A stretch of DNA of 64,000 nt from JBFLVT01 sp036804525 (GCA_036804525.1 DAIRSE010000001.1:124001-188000); one strand, 5' to 3'. Positions 53,108-62,062 are shown, numbered from the stretch's first letter. The notes: a model not told the origin generated them from the letters alone. Numbers and translations: made by a program.

Positions 53108-54968
53108 CGGTTCTCCCCTCCCCGGTATCTTCCAGGATGCATTCCATCGGACAAGCCGTTAAGCACGCCGCGCAGCTGACACAGACCGCCAGGTCGATGG
53201 TGAATCCTTCCTGTTTCTCGATAATTGCGTGCTGTGGGCACACCTCCATGCAGAGGCCACATTGGACACAGTCAGGCCCGATTACGAGGCGTTTCAACGC
53301 TGAGCAGCTCCCTGTCGGACAGCGCTTTTCATAAATGTGGGACTTGTACTCGTCCCGGAAGAAACGGAGCGTGGAGAGCACGGGCCGGGGAGCCGACTTG
53401 CCGAGCCCGCAGAGAGATATCTGGCTGATGAGACGGCCCAGATCTTCAAGCCTTTCAAGGTCCCCTTTATCCCCCTTTCCTTCCACTATGCGTTCTAGGA
53501 TGCGCAGCATCTGGTAGGTTCCGATGCGACACGGCGGACATTTTCCGCACGATTCCTGCTGGGTAAACTGCAAGAAGTAGCGGGCGAAATCTACCATGCA
53601 GGTAGTTTCATCCACTACGATCAAAGCGCCTGAGCCCATTGCCGATCCGATGGCGTCCAGTGATTCGAAATCGATCGGCAGGTCGAGGTGTTCTTCCGGT
53701 ACGCACCCACCGCCAGGGCCCCCGATCTGAGCCGCCTTGAACCGTTTTCCTCCTTCGATCCCGCCGCCGATATCGAATACCACCTGACGGGTACTAATCC
53801 CCATCGGCACCTCGATCAGGCCGGTATACCTTACATTGCCTGAAAGGGCGAAGACTTTTGTACCCTTCGACCCGCTGGTGCCGTATGTCGCGTACCAGTC
53901 GGCGCCCCGGTTAATGATTAAGGGGATGTTGGCAAAAGTCTCCACGTTGTTCAAGCAGGTGGGACAACCCCATAATCCTGACTCGACGGAGCGGGGCGGG
54001 GTGACACGGGGCATGCCGCGTTTTCCTTCAATAGAAAACATCAACGCTGTCGATTCCCCGCAAACGAAGGCCCCGGCACCGCGCCGGATCTCGATATCGA
54101 AATCGAGACCGCTGCCGAGAATGTTCTCGCCAAGCAACCCCATGGCGCGAGCCTGTTCGATCGCCGTACCGACAGTCTGTACCGCTAAAGGATACTCTTC
54201 GCGCACGTATACGAAACCTTCACGGCAGTTGCCTACCGCATATGCGCAGATGATCATCCCCTCCAGTATGGCATGCGGATCCCCTTCCAGCAGGGCGCGA
54301 TCCATGAAGGCGCCGGGGTCGCCTTCGTCGGCGTTGCAGATAACAAACTTGCGCTCACCCTTAGCCTTTCGAGCCCCTTCCCATTTCCGCCCCGTCGGGA
54401 AGCCGGCCCCGCCGCGCCCGCGCAGCCCGGACAGTTTGACGCTGGCGATGACATCCTCAGGCGACATCTCTTGCAGCACCCGGGCCAACGCGCTGTAGCC
54501 CCCTACTTCAATGTAGTCCTCTATCCGCATTGGGTTGATCATACCGCAATGACGCAGCACCAACCGGGTTTGACCGATGTAAAACGGCAGGTCGTCGGCG
54601 GACCGGACCGGCTGCCCGGTTTCAGGGTGCCGACACCCAAGGTGGTTGATAAACTGGCCGCGCTTCACGGTAAGGTCCACGATTTTTGGGGCATCAAAAG
54701 GTGTAACGTGTCCATAAAGCGCTCCTTCCGGTTCAATAGTTACCAGCGGGCCGAGTTGACAGAAACCCTGGCAACCGGTGTATCGCACGGCTGCCGGGAG
54801 TTCCGCCTGCGCGAGTTCCCGCGACAACGCTTCCGCTATCTTGAGCGAACCAGCCGTACGACAGGCGGACCCGGTACATACTTTAACCACCTTTTGGCCG
54901 GGTTGGCGTTCCGCCATCAGGCGAGCACGCAGCGCGGCGAGATCCCCCGCGCTCGCCAGTTTACTCAT
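53073..54968 (-). CDS. NuoF/HydB-like NADH-binding flavoprotein subunit
   Basis: 631 residues from ATG 54968, which overlaps the stop of the nuoE-like gene. An N-terminal thioredoxin-like [2Fe-2S] domain (KVCTGSACRTAG ... TGCQGFCQLGP) precedes the FMN/NADH-binding region (GRGGAGFPTGRKW, NADEGDPGAFMDRALLEG). A SLBB-type segment, the N3 [4Fe-4S] motif (SCGKCPPCRIGTYQM) and two C-terminal ferredoxin motifs (CVQCGLCMEVCPQHAI, CVSCAACLTACPMECI) follow. It is the build of HydB/HytB-type subunits that exchange electrons with NAD(P)H. Confidence 0.9.
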   Translation of the reverse strand: MSKLASAGDLAALRARLMAERQPGQKVVKVCTGSACRTAGSLKIAEALSRELAQAELPAAVRYTGCQGFCQLGPLVTIEPEGALYGHVTPFDAPKIVDLTVKRGQFINHLGCRHPETGQPVRSADDLPFYIGQTRLVLRHCGMINPMRIEDYIEVGGYSALARVLQEMSPEDVIASVKLSGLRGRGGAGFPTGRKWEGARKAKGERKFVICNADEGDPGAFMDRALLEGDPHAILEGMIICAYAVGNCREGFVYVREEYPLAVQTVGTAIEQARAMGLLGENILGSGLDFDIEIRRGAGAFVCGESTALMFSIEGKRGMPRVTPPRSVESGLWGCPTCLNNVETFANIPLIINRGADWYATYGTSGSKGTKVFALSGNVRYTGLIEVPMGISTRQVVFDIGGGIEGGKRFKAAQIGGPGGGCVPEEHLDLPIDFESLDAIGSAMGSGALIVVDETTCMVDFARYFLQFTQQESCGKCPPCRIGTYQMLRILERIVEGKGDKGDLERLEDLGRLISQISLCGLGKSAPRPVLSTLRFFRDEYKSHIYEKRCPTGSCSALKRLVIGPDCVQCGLCMEVCPQHAIIEKQEGFTIDLAVCVSCAACLTACPMECILEDTGEGRTDERNSTDYPDH

Positions 54969-55482
54969 CGTACTCGCTCCCCCTCGCCAGGTCTTTAATA
55001 ACGCGCTCCACGTTACGGTTTGGAACCACTTCGTTGTTAATGACAACCACCGGCGCAAGCCCGCAGCAGCCCACGCAGTTCACGGTCTCCAGGGTAAAGG
55101 CCCGGTCCGCGCTCGTCTCACCGTTCTTAAGACCCATAGTTTTTTCCAACCGCTGCAACACAGACTGGCTGCCCCGGACCTGGCACGCCGTTCCGGTGCA
55201 TACGCGAACGACGTTTCTACCCCGGGGTTCCGAGTAGAATCGTTCATAGAAGGAAACAACCCCCCAGACTTGGGACAGCGGTATCTTCAGTTCGTCCGCC
55301 AACACTCGTACTGCTTGCTCAGGCAGGTAACCAAAAGCCTGCTGCACATCGTGAAGGGCGTCCACAAGGGCGCCATCCCGCCCGATATGGGCAGCAAGAA
55401 TTGATCGAGTCTGTTCATCGAGCGAAGCATTGTGTGCACTGCCCAATTGGCTTTCCCCCTTAACCTTGCCGACATCCGGCAT
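54961..55482 (-). CDS. NuoE/HydC-like [2Fe-2S] subunit
   Basis: About 173 residues if started at ATG 55482; a later TTG (AGGGGGAAAG upstream) is possible. Thioredoxin-like [2Fe-2S] domain with VRVCTGTACQVRGS and VNCVGCCGLAPVVVINN. NuoE-like subunits pair with NuoF-like proteins. It is the first gene of the large minus-strand operon, following pabC by about 200 bases. Confidence 0.9.
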   Translation of the reverse strand: MPDVGKVKGESQLGSAHNASLDEQTRSILAAHIGRDGALVDALHDVQQAFGYLPEQAVRVLADELKIPLSQVWGVVSFYERFYSEPRGRNVVRVCTGTACQVRGSQSVLQRLEKTMGLKNGETSADRAFTLETVNCVGCCGLAPVVVINNEVVPNRNVERVIKDLARGSEYDE

Positions 55483-55684
55483 CCAACCGTTAGAAGTTGT
55501 GGTAGATATGGTAAGTCGCCTGCCTGTCCAGAGCAATAAAAAAACGGCCAACAGCTTTGCTGGAAGTGTGTGGTGCTTCTTATAGCGTGTGGAACTATCG
55601 TTTTGCTGCTTGACCGTTGCTTATTAGTCAAAACGGTACCGATTATCTTTGTAAACGACGGCTTAAACTTCAAATGCAGCGTGT

Positions 55685-56527
55685 TCACCTCTTACTTGCC
55701 AGACTGGATACTAATTGTCCGTAGCCGTCCGCTAGCTTTCTGGTGAACGGCCCGGGGAAGGACGGGCCTACCGGCTGATCGTTAAAGTAACTCACAGGCA
55801 TCACGCCCATAACCGAGTTAGTAAGAAAGATCTCCTCGGCATTTTCCAAGTCATCGATTCCCAGAGTAGCTTCAGATACGTTCAGTCCCAGGCGCCGGGC
55901 CAGCGTGAGGACTTTGGCCCGGACAATACCCGCTAACAGACCGCAATCGGCGTGCGGGGTAAATAATCGCCCCTGTCGCACGATAAAAATGTTGCTTGCG
56001 GAACATTCGGCGACCAAGCCTTCAGTGTTCAAAAGTACCCCTTCGTCCCAACCGTTGCTGCGCGCTTCCTGTCTCGATAGGATATTGTCCAGGTAGTTAA
56101 GGGTTTTCAGCCTAACCGACGGAGAATGACGGTTCCGTCGTATTCCGACAACGCCGATGCGAAAACCCCGCCTATAGTCTCCGTCGGTATAAAGGGGCGG
56201 CCCCAAAGTCACAATAGTGCACGTTTCTCCGCTCGCCGGCCCGGCCGTAACCGTGAGCCGCAGCGAGCCGTCCCTGATACCGTTAGCCTGTCTGCAGGCT
56301 TCCAGGTACCCCTGCAGACAGCGGTCATCGCTGCTCAGGTTAATACTCAATTGGCCGGCCCCCGCCCGAAGCCTGGCAAGATGTTCCCGGGCAAAGAGTA
56401 TCCGCCCGTTCCGGACTGCCAGTGTTTCAAAAAGGCCCCACCCATATCGGAATCCCCGGTCCAGGGGTGAAATGTGCTTTCCGGCTGCCGGCAATATTTC
56501 CCCGTTGACGCACGCTAAAGTCTCCAC
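55685..56527 (-). CDS. pabC: Aminodeoxychorismate lyase (class IV aminotransferase fold)
   Basis: 280 residues from GTG 56527 (GGAGGTGG upstream) overlapping the pabB stop. PLP-enzyme fold IV with DRGFRYGWGLFETLAV, LKTLNYLDNILSRQEARSNGWDEGVLLNTEGLVAECSASNIF and the region LNYL containing the Schiff-base lysine LKTLNY. It releases pyruvate from aminodeoxychorismate to give p-aminobenzoate. Operon pabA-pabB-pabC. Confidence 0.9.
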   Translation of the reverse strand: METLACVNGEILPAAGKHISPLDRGFRYGWGLFETLAVRNGRILFAREHLARLRAGAGQLSINLSSDDRCLQGYLEACRQANGIRDGSLRLTVTAGPASGETCTIVTLGPPLYTDGDYRRGFRIGVVGIRRNRHSPSVRLKTLNYLDNILSRQEARSNGWDEGVLLNTEGLVAECSASNIFIVRQGRLFTPHADCGLLAGIVRAKVLTLARRLGLNVSEATLGIDDLENAEEIFLTNSVMGVMPVSYFNDQPVGPSFPGPFTRKLADGYGQLVSSLASKR

Positions 56528-58014
56528 CCGTCCACCTCCAGTCTCGAAACTCCAAGCGCTAGTAAGAGAGCCCTCGCCTTGTCAAGTGTTTCGTGATACT
56601 CGGCTTGCGGATCAGAATCAATGGTTATACCGCCGCCGACGTGGAAGTACGCCTCACCGTCATAGCAAACCACACTCCGGATCACGATGCTCAGATCGGC
56701 ATTGCCGTTAAATCCCAGGTAGCCTATGGCCCCGGTATACACACCGCGCCTAACCGGTTCCAGTTCCTCGATAATCTCCATAGACCTAACCTTGGGCGCC
56801 CCCGTAACAGAACCTCCCGGAAAGCATGCGCGCAGCAAGTCAACTGCATCGCGACCTGGTTCCAAGCGCCCTTCTACCGCCGATACGAGTTGAAAAACCG
56901 TGGCATAGCTTTCTAACAAATAGAGATCGGGCACTCGCACTGAACCGGAAATGCATACCTTATTTAAATCGCTCCGCAGCATATCCACTACCATTGCCAG
57001 TTCGGCCCTATCCTTGGCGCTGTGCCATAGTTCTTTGCGCATGCGCTCGTCGAGTTCCGGGGTCAAACCGCGCGGCCTGGTGCCTTTGATCGGGCGAGTT
57101 TGCACCCGGCCATCACGCACCCGCAGGAAGCTCTCCGGTGAGGCCGATACAATGCAAAAACGGTCGTATTTTAAGTAAGCCGCAAAGGGAGCGGGGTTGA
57201 TCTCGCGCAACCGCCGATACAGGAGCCAGGGATCGGCGCGATAAGGCAAAGACAGGCGCTGGGCGAGATTAATGACAAAGATGTCGCCGGCCTTAATGTA
57301 GTCCTTGGCCTGTTCCACAACAGCATAAAAACCGGCGGGGTCGAACGAACCGGACAAACAGGCATCGGAGCAGTTGGTCAACAGGCAGACGGGCCTTCGC
57401 ACCGGCCGTCGGACCGGGAAACCGGTAAACTGTCTTCCGGTCACACCAATCAGTCCCAAGGCAGCAGGCTTTGGGGTTGTTAAAGCCCAGCGCATCCAAC
57501 CGATCCTCTCTCTAGCCCGGGCCAAGGCAGCCCGGCCTTGCTCGGGCAGGCCTGTAGCCGCTAGATAGACCCGATTCAAATGGTGATCGACAACAACGAC
57601 CACGTCGTAAAAGCCAAGTTGCAGATCCGCAAACCCAAGATCATCGGCGGCGACAGAGGGGAGAACCTCAATGCTTCTGGCCAGGTCGTAGCCGAAGTAA
57701 CCTACCGCGCCGCCGGTGAAAGGCAGCTCCGCAGCGGCCCAAGGTTGGTTACAAGCAGCCAACATTTTACGTAAGGCGTCAAAAGGGTCAGCCTCAACGA
57801 TTTCTAAAGAGCCGTCACAACCAACCTCAAGCCGTCCGTCTTTCCCCGTTAAGGTTAGGAAAGGGTCGGCGCTCAAAAAGGAGTACCGAGCCATCTCTTT
57901 CAGCCGCAGCGCGCTCTCAAGTAGAAAGGGATACCTTAGATGCCTGATCCTCTCAAACAATGCGACAGGGTCCGGAGTAAGCGGCAACTCCTCAACAAGA
58001 GGAAGAACAGTCAT
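56515..58014 (-). CDS. pabB: Aminodeoxychorismate synthase component I
   Basis: 499 residues from ATG 58014 (AAGGGGGCG upstream). The chorismate-binding half carries PIKGTRPRG, EELWHSAKDRAELAMVVDMLRSDLNK-like blocks and CFPGGSVTGAPKVRSMEIIEELEP, the PabB/TrpE signature. It overlaps pabA upstream and pabC downstream. With PabA it makes 4-amino-4-deoxychorismate. A role in anthranilate synthesis (TrpE) is less likely because pabC follows. Confidence 0.92.
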   Translation of the reverse strand: MTVLPLVEELPLTPDPVALFERIRHLRYPFLLESALRLKEMARYSFLSADPFLTLTGKDGRLEVGCDGSLEIVEADPFDALRKMLAACNQPWAAAELPFTGGAVGYFGYDLARSIEVLPSVAADDLGFADLQLGFYDVVVVVDHHLNRVYLAATGLPEQGRAALARARERIGWMRWALTTPKPAALGLIGVTGRQFTGFPVRRPVRRPVCLLTNCSDACLSGSFDPAGFYAVVEQAKDYIKAGDIFVINLAQRLSLPYRADPWLLYRRLREINPAPFAAYLKYDRFCIVSASPESFLRVRDGRVQTRPIKGTRPRGLTPELDERMRKELWHSAKDRAELAMVVDMLRSDLNKVCISGSVRVPDLYLLESYATVFQLVSAVEGRLEPGRDAVDLLRACFPGGSVTGAPKVRSMEIIEELEPVRRGVYTGAIGYLGFNGNADLSIVIRSVVCYDGEAYFHVGGGITIDSDPQAEYHETLDKARALLLALGVSRLEVDGWRL

Positions 58015-58591
58015 GCCAGCGCCCCCTTTTCATGGCAACAAAGTTGGCCAACAGTAAAAGACCGGCGGGCGTCAGAATAGACTCAGGGTGAAACTGCACG
58101 CCCTCCACTACGTAATCCCGATGGCGTAATCCCATGATCTCCCCTGCCGAATCCAGGGCGGAAATAACCAGTTGGGACGGCAGGCTTTCACGTACAACGA
58201 CTAACGAATGGTACCTGGCGGCAACCAAGGGGTTGGGGAGACCCCGGTAGATTGGGCCGCCGTCGTGGTAAATCTTTGACGCCTTTCCGTGCATCGGCCG
58301 TTGGGCGTGGTCAACCAAACCTCCGAACGCCCGGGCAATCGCCTGGTGTCCAAGGCAAACTCCTAAAATAGGAACACGCCCGCAGAATCGCCGGACCGCG
58401 TCAACGCATATTCCGGCGTCATCAGGGGTACAGGGTCCCGGCGATAACACCAGGTGCGACATCTCCACCGCCTCAAGTTCATCAAGGGTGACCCGGTCAT
58501 TGCGAAACACCAGCACTTTTTCCCCCAGCATCCTGAAACAGCCGTAAAGGTTGTAGACAAATGAATCGTAGTTGTCGATGATTACGATCAA
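57992..58591 (-). CDS. pabA: Aminodeoxychorismate/anthranilate synthase glutamine amidotransferase
   Basis: 199 residues from TTG 58591 preceded by GGAGGTGGGAATGG. The frame is open further upstream but overlaps the leader hairpin. Class I amidotransferase: VIIDNYDSFVYN, LSPGPCTPDDAG, catalytic Cys in GVCLGHQAIA, and VEGVQFHPES. It supplies ammonia to PabB. The start follows a terminator-like hairpin, suggesting attenuation control of the operon. Confidence 0.93.
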   Translation of the reverse strand: MIVIIDNYDSFVYNLYGCFRMLGEKVLVFRNDRVTLDELEAVEMSHLVLSPGPCTPDDAGICVDAVRRFCGRVPILGVCLGHQAIARAFGGLVDHAQRPMHGKASKIYHDGGPIYRGLPNPLVAARYHSLVVVRESLPSQLVISALDSAGEIMGLRHRDYVVEGVQFHPESILTPAGLLLLANFVAMKRGRWHDCSSSC

Positions 58592-58621
58592 CCATTCCCA
58601 CCTCCACCCTGAAAAACAAAA

Positions 58622-58653
58622 AACACCGATACCGCAGTACCGGTGCTCACCCC
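58622..58653 (-). terminator. Attenuator-type terminator in the pabA leader
   Basis: On the minus strand CACCGGTACTGCGGTATCGGTG forms a stem-loop followed by TTTTTTGTTTTT, 30 bases ahead of the pabA start. GAG/TAG trinucleotides are concentrated just upstream. Confidence 0.75.
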
Positions 58654-58737
58654 GTATCTCCGAGTCGTCTAGGCTCTCCTCCACTCTCTAAGTCTCTTCA
58701 ATCTCATCTTATTAAGAAGTCTATACACGGCTTACTC

Positions 58738-58752
58738 GTAAACAGAGTTTAC
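58738..58752. promoter_or_regulatory. Perfect dyad in the pabA upstream region
   Basis: GTAAAC-AGA-GTTTAC, a 15-base perfect dyad upstream of the leader terminator. Could be an operator; the protein is unknown. Confidence 0.35.
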
Positions 58753-58840
58753 CATTCCCACCCGGATCCATCAATCGCGATTCCGTTCAACTACGCCTTC
58801 CGAACTTAATCTTACCTCCGTTTTTGCTTCTTCAGCTGCC

Positions 58841-59035
58841 TTATTTATTAGGAGAGTCCGTCCTTTCCCCAGCTAATCGCTGGGCGATTTCCTGCATGGA
58901 ATCGGCCATCGATTCCTGGGCTTTCATTATTCTCCATAAAATCGCCAGAAGAAACGCAACAATAACCAATGGTCCAATTCCGGTCAAAAAAATCATTATT
59001 AGTTCCGGCAACCCTATTCCCAACATTCCCAACAT
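58841..59035 (-). CDS. Small membrane-anchored protein
   Basis: 64 residues from ATG 59035 (AAGGGGG upstream); an in-frame ATG 27 bases earlier is less well placed. A hydrophobic helix (LPELIMIFLTGIGPLVIVAFLLAILW, residues ~8-33) is followed by a soluble amphipathic tail (MKAQESMADSMQEIAQRLAGER). No known family. Isolated between the pab operon leader and a decayed gene. Confidence 0.6.
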   Translation of the reverse strand: MLGMLGIGLPELIMIFLTGIGPLVIVAFLLAILWRIMKAQESMADSMQEIAQRLAGERTDSPNK

Positions 59036-59074
59036 ACTTACCCCCTTTTTCTTAATTGACAATGTCTTACAGCC

Positions 59075-59294
59075 TTAGACTTCCTCCATTGATTCGGCCA
59101 TCCGAAGGACTTCCTCGGGCGATAGGCGCCCCGAAATCTCATACATTACCCTGTCCTCTAGCCAGGTAATGCTGGCCCAGCCGTTTGTCGTCCATCCCCG
59201 CACTTGCAGGAAGAGTCAATATATTGAAAGAAACCAAGAGTAAGACCGTTAACAAGACAGCCGGACGGCGCAACGCTTCAACCTCCCGTCTCAT
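59075..59294 (-). pseudogene. Remnant of a secreted protein gene
   Basis: Starting at ATG 59294 an N-terminal signal peptide (RRPAVLLTVLLLVSFNIL) leads into a short mature start. A different frame then encodes the C-terminal end WASITWLEDRVMYEISGRLSPEEVLRMAESMEEV-type sequence. The YEISG...SPEEVLRMAES tail is typical of exported DUF4367-like proteins. The middle of the gene is missing and the frame is shifted, so it is decayed. Confidence 0.7.
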
Positions 59295-59424
59295 TGACCT
59301 GGCAAAAAGTAACATCACCTAGTAAACCCGGGAGACGTTCAGTTTATGACACTTATTTTAAGAAGGATTTTTGTGCGTTGCCCTTTACGAAAGTACGCTT
59401 AAAAGCTTCTGTAATACATATAAA

Positions 59425-59450
59425 AACCCGCGAAACAATCTCGCGGGTTT
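59425..59450 (-). terminator. Terminator of tRNA-Arg (CCG)
   Basis: CCCGCGA and TCGCGGG arms with an AACAATC loop; on the minus strand TTTTTAT follows. Confidence 0.85.
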
Positions 59451-59464
59451 GATGTTCTTGTGTA

Positions 59465-59539
<75 letters not shown>

Positions 59540-59637
59540 AAAGATCAGCAAGATTAATTATACCTCACCAACAGACCGAATGCAACTTGAACTGCCTTGC
59601 ATTGAACACTGAGCGTCGAGCATAGACCTGCGACCGA

Positions 59638-60564
59638 TTACAGGCCCGCCTCCCGCTGAATCCGTTTCAGGATACCTGCAGAGTGGTGCAGGGCACCCAG
59701 CTCGTTCGGTGCAAGGGGCAGTTCGAGTACCTTGTGTCTCCCTTCCCTTCCCACGACGGTAGGCAGGCTGCAGCATGTTCCCGACTCGCCGTATTGCCCC
59801 TCAAGCAGGCCCGAGACCGTCAGGATGCTCTGCTGGTCGCGGAGGATCGACTCGATGATGCGGCGGACAGCCAGGCTTACCCCGTAATAGGTCGCACCCT
59901 TGCGGGCGATAATCTCGGCGGCGGAATTACGGACCTGATCGGCGATCAGCTTCTTGTCGGGGGGCGGCACATCCCGCCGACGGCAAAACTCATCGATGGC
60001 AACTCCTGCAATAGTCGCCAGGCTCCAGGCGAACACCTCGCTGTCGCCGTGTTCCCCAACCACATAGGCATGCACGTTCCGGCTGTCCACCTGGCAGTGC
60101 CGGCTCAGGAACTTCCTGAAGCGGGCGCTGTCGAGGACCGTTCCCGAACCGATCACCCGGTTGGATGGCAGCGACGTAAACTTGAGGGCGGCATAGGTCA
60201 GGACGTCCACCGGGTTGGTTACGATCAAGAAGACCCCGCCGTTCCAGTGACGGGTTAGCTGCCCGGTCACCTGCCGGACCACGGCCAGGTTTTTGTGAAC
60301 AAGGTCCAGCCTGCTTTCCCCCGGGCGTTGGTTGGCCCCTGCGCAGAAAACCACGATGCCGGCATCCCGGCAGTCGCTGTAGTCGCCGGCGTAAAGGTTA
60401 ACGGGTCCGACGAGCGCAGTTCCGTCGGCAATGTCCATAGCCTCCCCTTGCGCCCGTTTTTCATCAATATCGATAAGAACGATTTCATTAACCATTTGTG
60501 CCGTCATTAAAGCGTAGGCGATAGTCGATCCAACCGCACCGGCACCGATGATGGCAATTTTCAA
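59638..60564 (-). CDS. ldh: L-lactate dehydrogenase
   Basis: 308 residues from TTG 60564 (GAGAGGTGACC upstream). The NAD-binding IAIIGAGAVGSTIAYAL, CAGANQRPGESR (Gln at the substrate-specificity position, as in lactate rather than malate dehydrogenases), VTNPVDVLTYAAL, GSGTVLDSARFR and the catalytic VGEHGDSE are present. It interconverts pyruvate and L-lactate with NADH, a possible fermentation sink or lactate uptake step. Single gene. Confidence 0.9.
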   Translation of the reverse strand: MKIAIIGAGAVGSTIAYALMTAQMVNEIVLIDIDEKRAQGEAMDIADGTALVGPVNLYAGDYSDCRDAGIVVFCAGANQRPGESRLDLVHKNLAVVRQVTGQLTRHWNGGVFLIVTNPVDVLTYAALKFTSLPSNRVIGSGTVLDSARFRKFLSRHCQVDSRNVHAYVVGEHGDSEVFAWSLATIAGVAIDEFCRRRDVPPPDKKLIADQVRNSAAEIIARKGATYYGVSLAVRRIIESILRDQQSILTVSGLLEGQYGESGTCCSLPTVVGREGRHKVLELPLAPNELGALHHSAGILKRIQREAGL

Positions 60565-60666
60565 ACCAGGTCACCTCTCCCCTCTATCTTGCCCCAGAAT
60601 TGAAACTTTTCCAAGCCTGAATGGGCAGTTAGTATTATGGGAACAATTACAAGCGAGGTGAGAAAA

Positions 60667-60831
60667 GTGCTGCGCAAGGCTTTATGGTTTGCAGCAAAGA
60701 CTTACGTCGTAGCCTGGGTGTGGCCCAAGTTAAAGCGTAACACCAGCGCCTTTATCCGCAGAACCTTCAGCGTACGCAACCTTCTAGGGGACGCAGCGGG
60801 TACCTGGTGGGAGATGCGCAAAGTCAAGTAG
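60667..60831 (+). CDS. Small basic hypothetical protein
   Basis: 54 residues from GTG 60667, 4 bases after GAGGTGAG. The sequence is basic and aromatic (LRKALWFAAKTYVVAWVWPKLKR), suggesting a membrane-associated amphipathic segment, and ends RNLLGDAAGTWWEMRKVK. The next small gene follows by about 40 bases. No family is known. Confidence 0.5.
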   Translation: MLRKALWFAAKTYVVAWVWPKLKRNTSAFIRRTFSVRNLLGDAAGTWWEMRKVK

Positions 60832-60872
60832 AGTTTACTAAACCAAATACTACGGAATAACAGGTGAAACAT

Positions 60873-60998
60873 GTGACAAATACGATTCTCGTGACAATGT
60901 TGCTTGTTGTCGTTGTAGCTGTAGGCGGCTTCTTCCTGGTGCAGGCAAACCGCAAACGCGGCGTAGAAGTGCGGGAACGCAGCAACGATGATGAATAG
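60873..60998 (+). CDS. Small single-pass membrane protein
   Basis: 41 residues from GTG 60873 (CAGGTGA upstream). TNTILVTMLLVVVVAVGGFFLV forms one membrane helix, followed by a charged tail (QANRKRGVEVRERSNDDE). It may be translated after the preceding small gene. Function unknown. Confidence 0.55.
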   Translation: MTNTILVTMLLVVVVAVGGFFLVQANRKRGVEVRERSNDDE

Positions 60999-61045
60999 GG
61001 CTTCAGCGGGCAGATCCCAAAGGTTGCGCGCCGCCAGCCTGTTGT

Positions 61046-61621
61046 TTAAGTTCCTGTATCTGAGAAAATCCCGGGATCATTCTCAGCCCAATGGTAATCG
61101 GCCTGGACAATACGCCACCCTGCAACCGTATAAGTCAGTGTGAACAAGGCGGTTCCATAATCGTAGCGCCCTGAGGCCCAGTCTAACGCCTCTACACTGG
61201 CTTTAACCACAGCTGTTTCCCCGTTGACGCTTATCGCCAGCCATTCAGTTACCCGCGCTCCGCCGCAGTTATCGGTGTTGCGGGCCTCCCATACGGCATC
61301 GGTCAACTTGTCAAGCAGCGGACCGGCATATGTTCGTTCAAGGATGGTGCGTAGTTCGGGCTTAGAATCAGCACCAAAAAAATCGTCGGCGGCAAGAGCC
61401 CTCACTACAACCTGAATCACCGATTCTTCCCCGCGGTGCGGATCATCATTAAATACACCGCCAACCACATCGGGGTTCTCCGCGGCTTGTAGGTTTTCCG
61501 GGGCCGGGGTCGACCAGGATGAATAGTGCGGTGCACTAAAAGACGGATTAAAAAATGTACAAACAGTCAGAACCAACCCAATTAGAAGAGCGAAGCAAAG
61601 CGCAATGACAAGGAGACGCAT
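61046..61621 (-). CDS. Membrane-anchored or secreted hypothetical protein
   Basis: 191 residues from ATG 61621. An N-terminal hydrophobic segment (LLVIALCFALLIGLVLTVCTFF) acts as an anchor or signal. The rest looks like an extracytoplasmic alpha/beta domain of the NTF2-like size (TAVVKASVEALDWASGRYDYGTALFTLTY). There is no recognised family or catalytic motif. Its position is isolated and convergent with the small plus-strand genes. Confidence 0.6.
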   Translation of the reverse strand: MRLLVIALCFALLIGLVLTVCTFFNPSFSAPHYSSWSTPAPENLQAAENPDVVGGVFNDDPHRGEESVIQVVVRALAADDFFGADSKPELRTILERTYAGPLLDKLTDAVWEARNTDNCGGARVTEWLAISVNGETAVVKASVEALDWASGRYDYGTALFTLTYTVAGWRIVQADYHWAENDPGIFSDTGT

Positions 61622-61807
61622 ACCATCACCTCCCAGTTATTTCCTGTTTGCATTGCCAAACCCCTGCCGCGAACTGCTTGTGTTTTTGTCTATATAGCGC
61701 GGAGAAGGTCACTGCTGACCTCCTGCCACAATGCAAAAATTATCTTCGTATCATTCTTATCCAACCTGCGGATACTGAAAGAAAGCGTAAATGGGAGGTT
61801 TATCGGC

Positions 61808-61942
61808 ATGCGTTTTCGCATAGGCAGATTGGTTGGCTTGGCGGCCTTGGTAGGCGCCGCTTTTGCCGCATACAAAATGGTGCGTACTGAGGATAAATCT
61901 GAAGCTTCCAAAGTTGAGCGGATGCTGGAAAAGGTTAAGTAA
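61808..61942 (+). CDS. Very small membrane-anchored protein
   Basis: 44 residues from ATG 61808 (GGGAGG at 61793). RFRIGRLVGLAALVGAAFAAYKMV, a short helix with small residues, is followed by a charged amphipathic segment (RTEDKSEASKVERMLEKVK). Unknown function. Confidence 0.6.
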   Translation: MRFRIGRLVGLAALVGAAFAAYKMVRTEDKSEASKVERMLEKVK

Positions 61943-62062
61943 GTGGGCGTTCGCACCACTACCGATGAAGGCCGGTGTAAAAACCGCGATTTCGGAGAAG
62001 ACCACGGAGACCGGACACAGGAGTAGGCCAAGCTATTGTCCCAATTTTCAAACTATTTCTTG

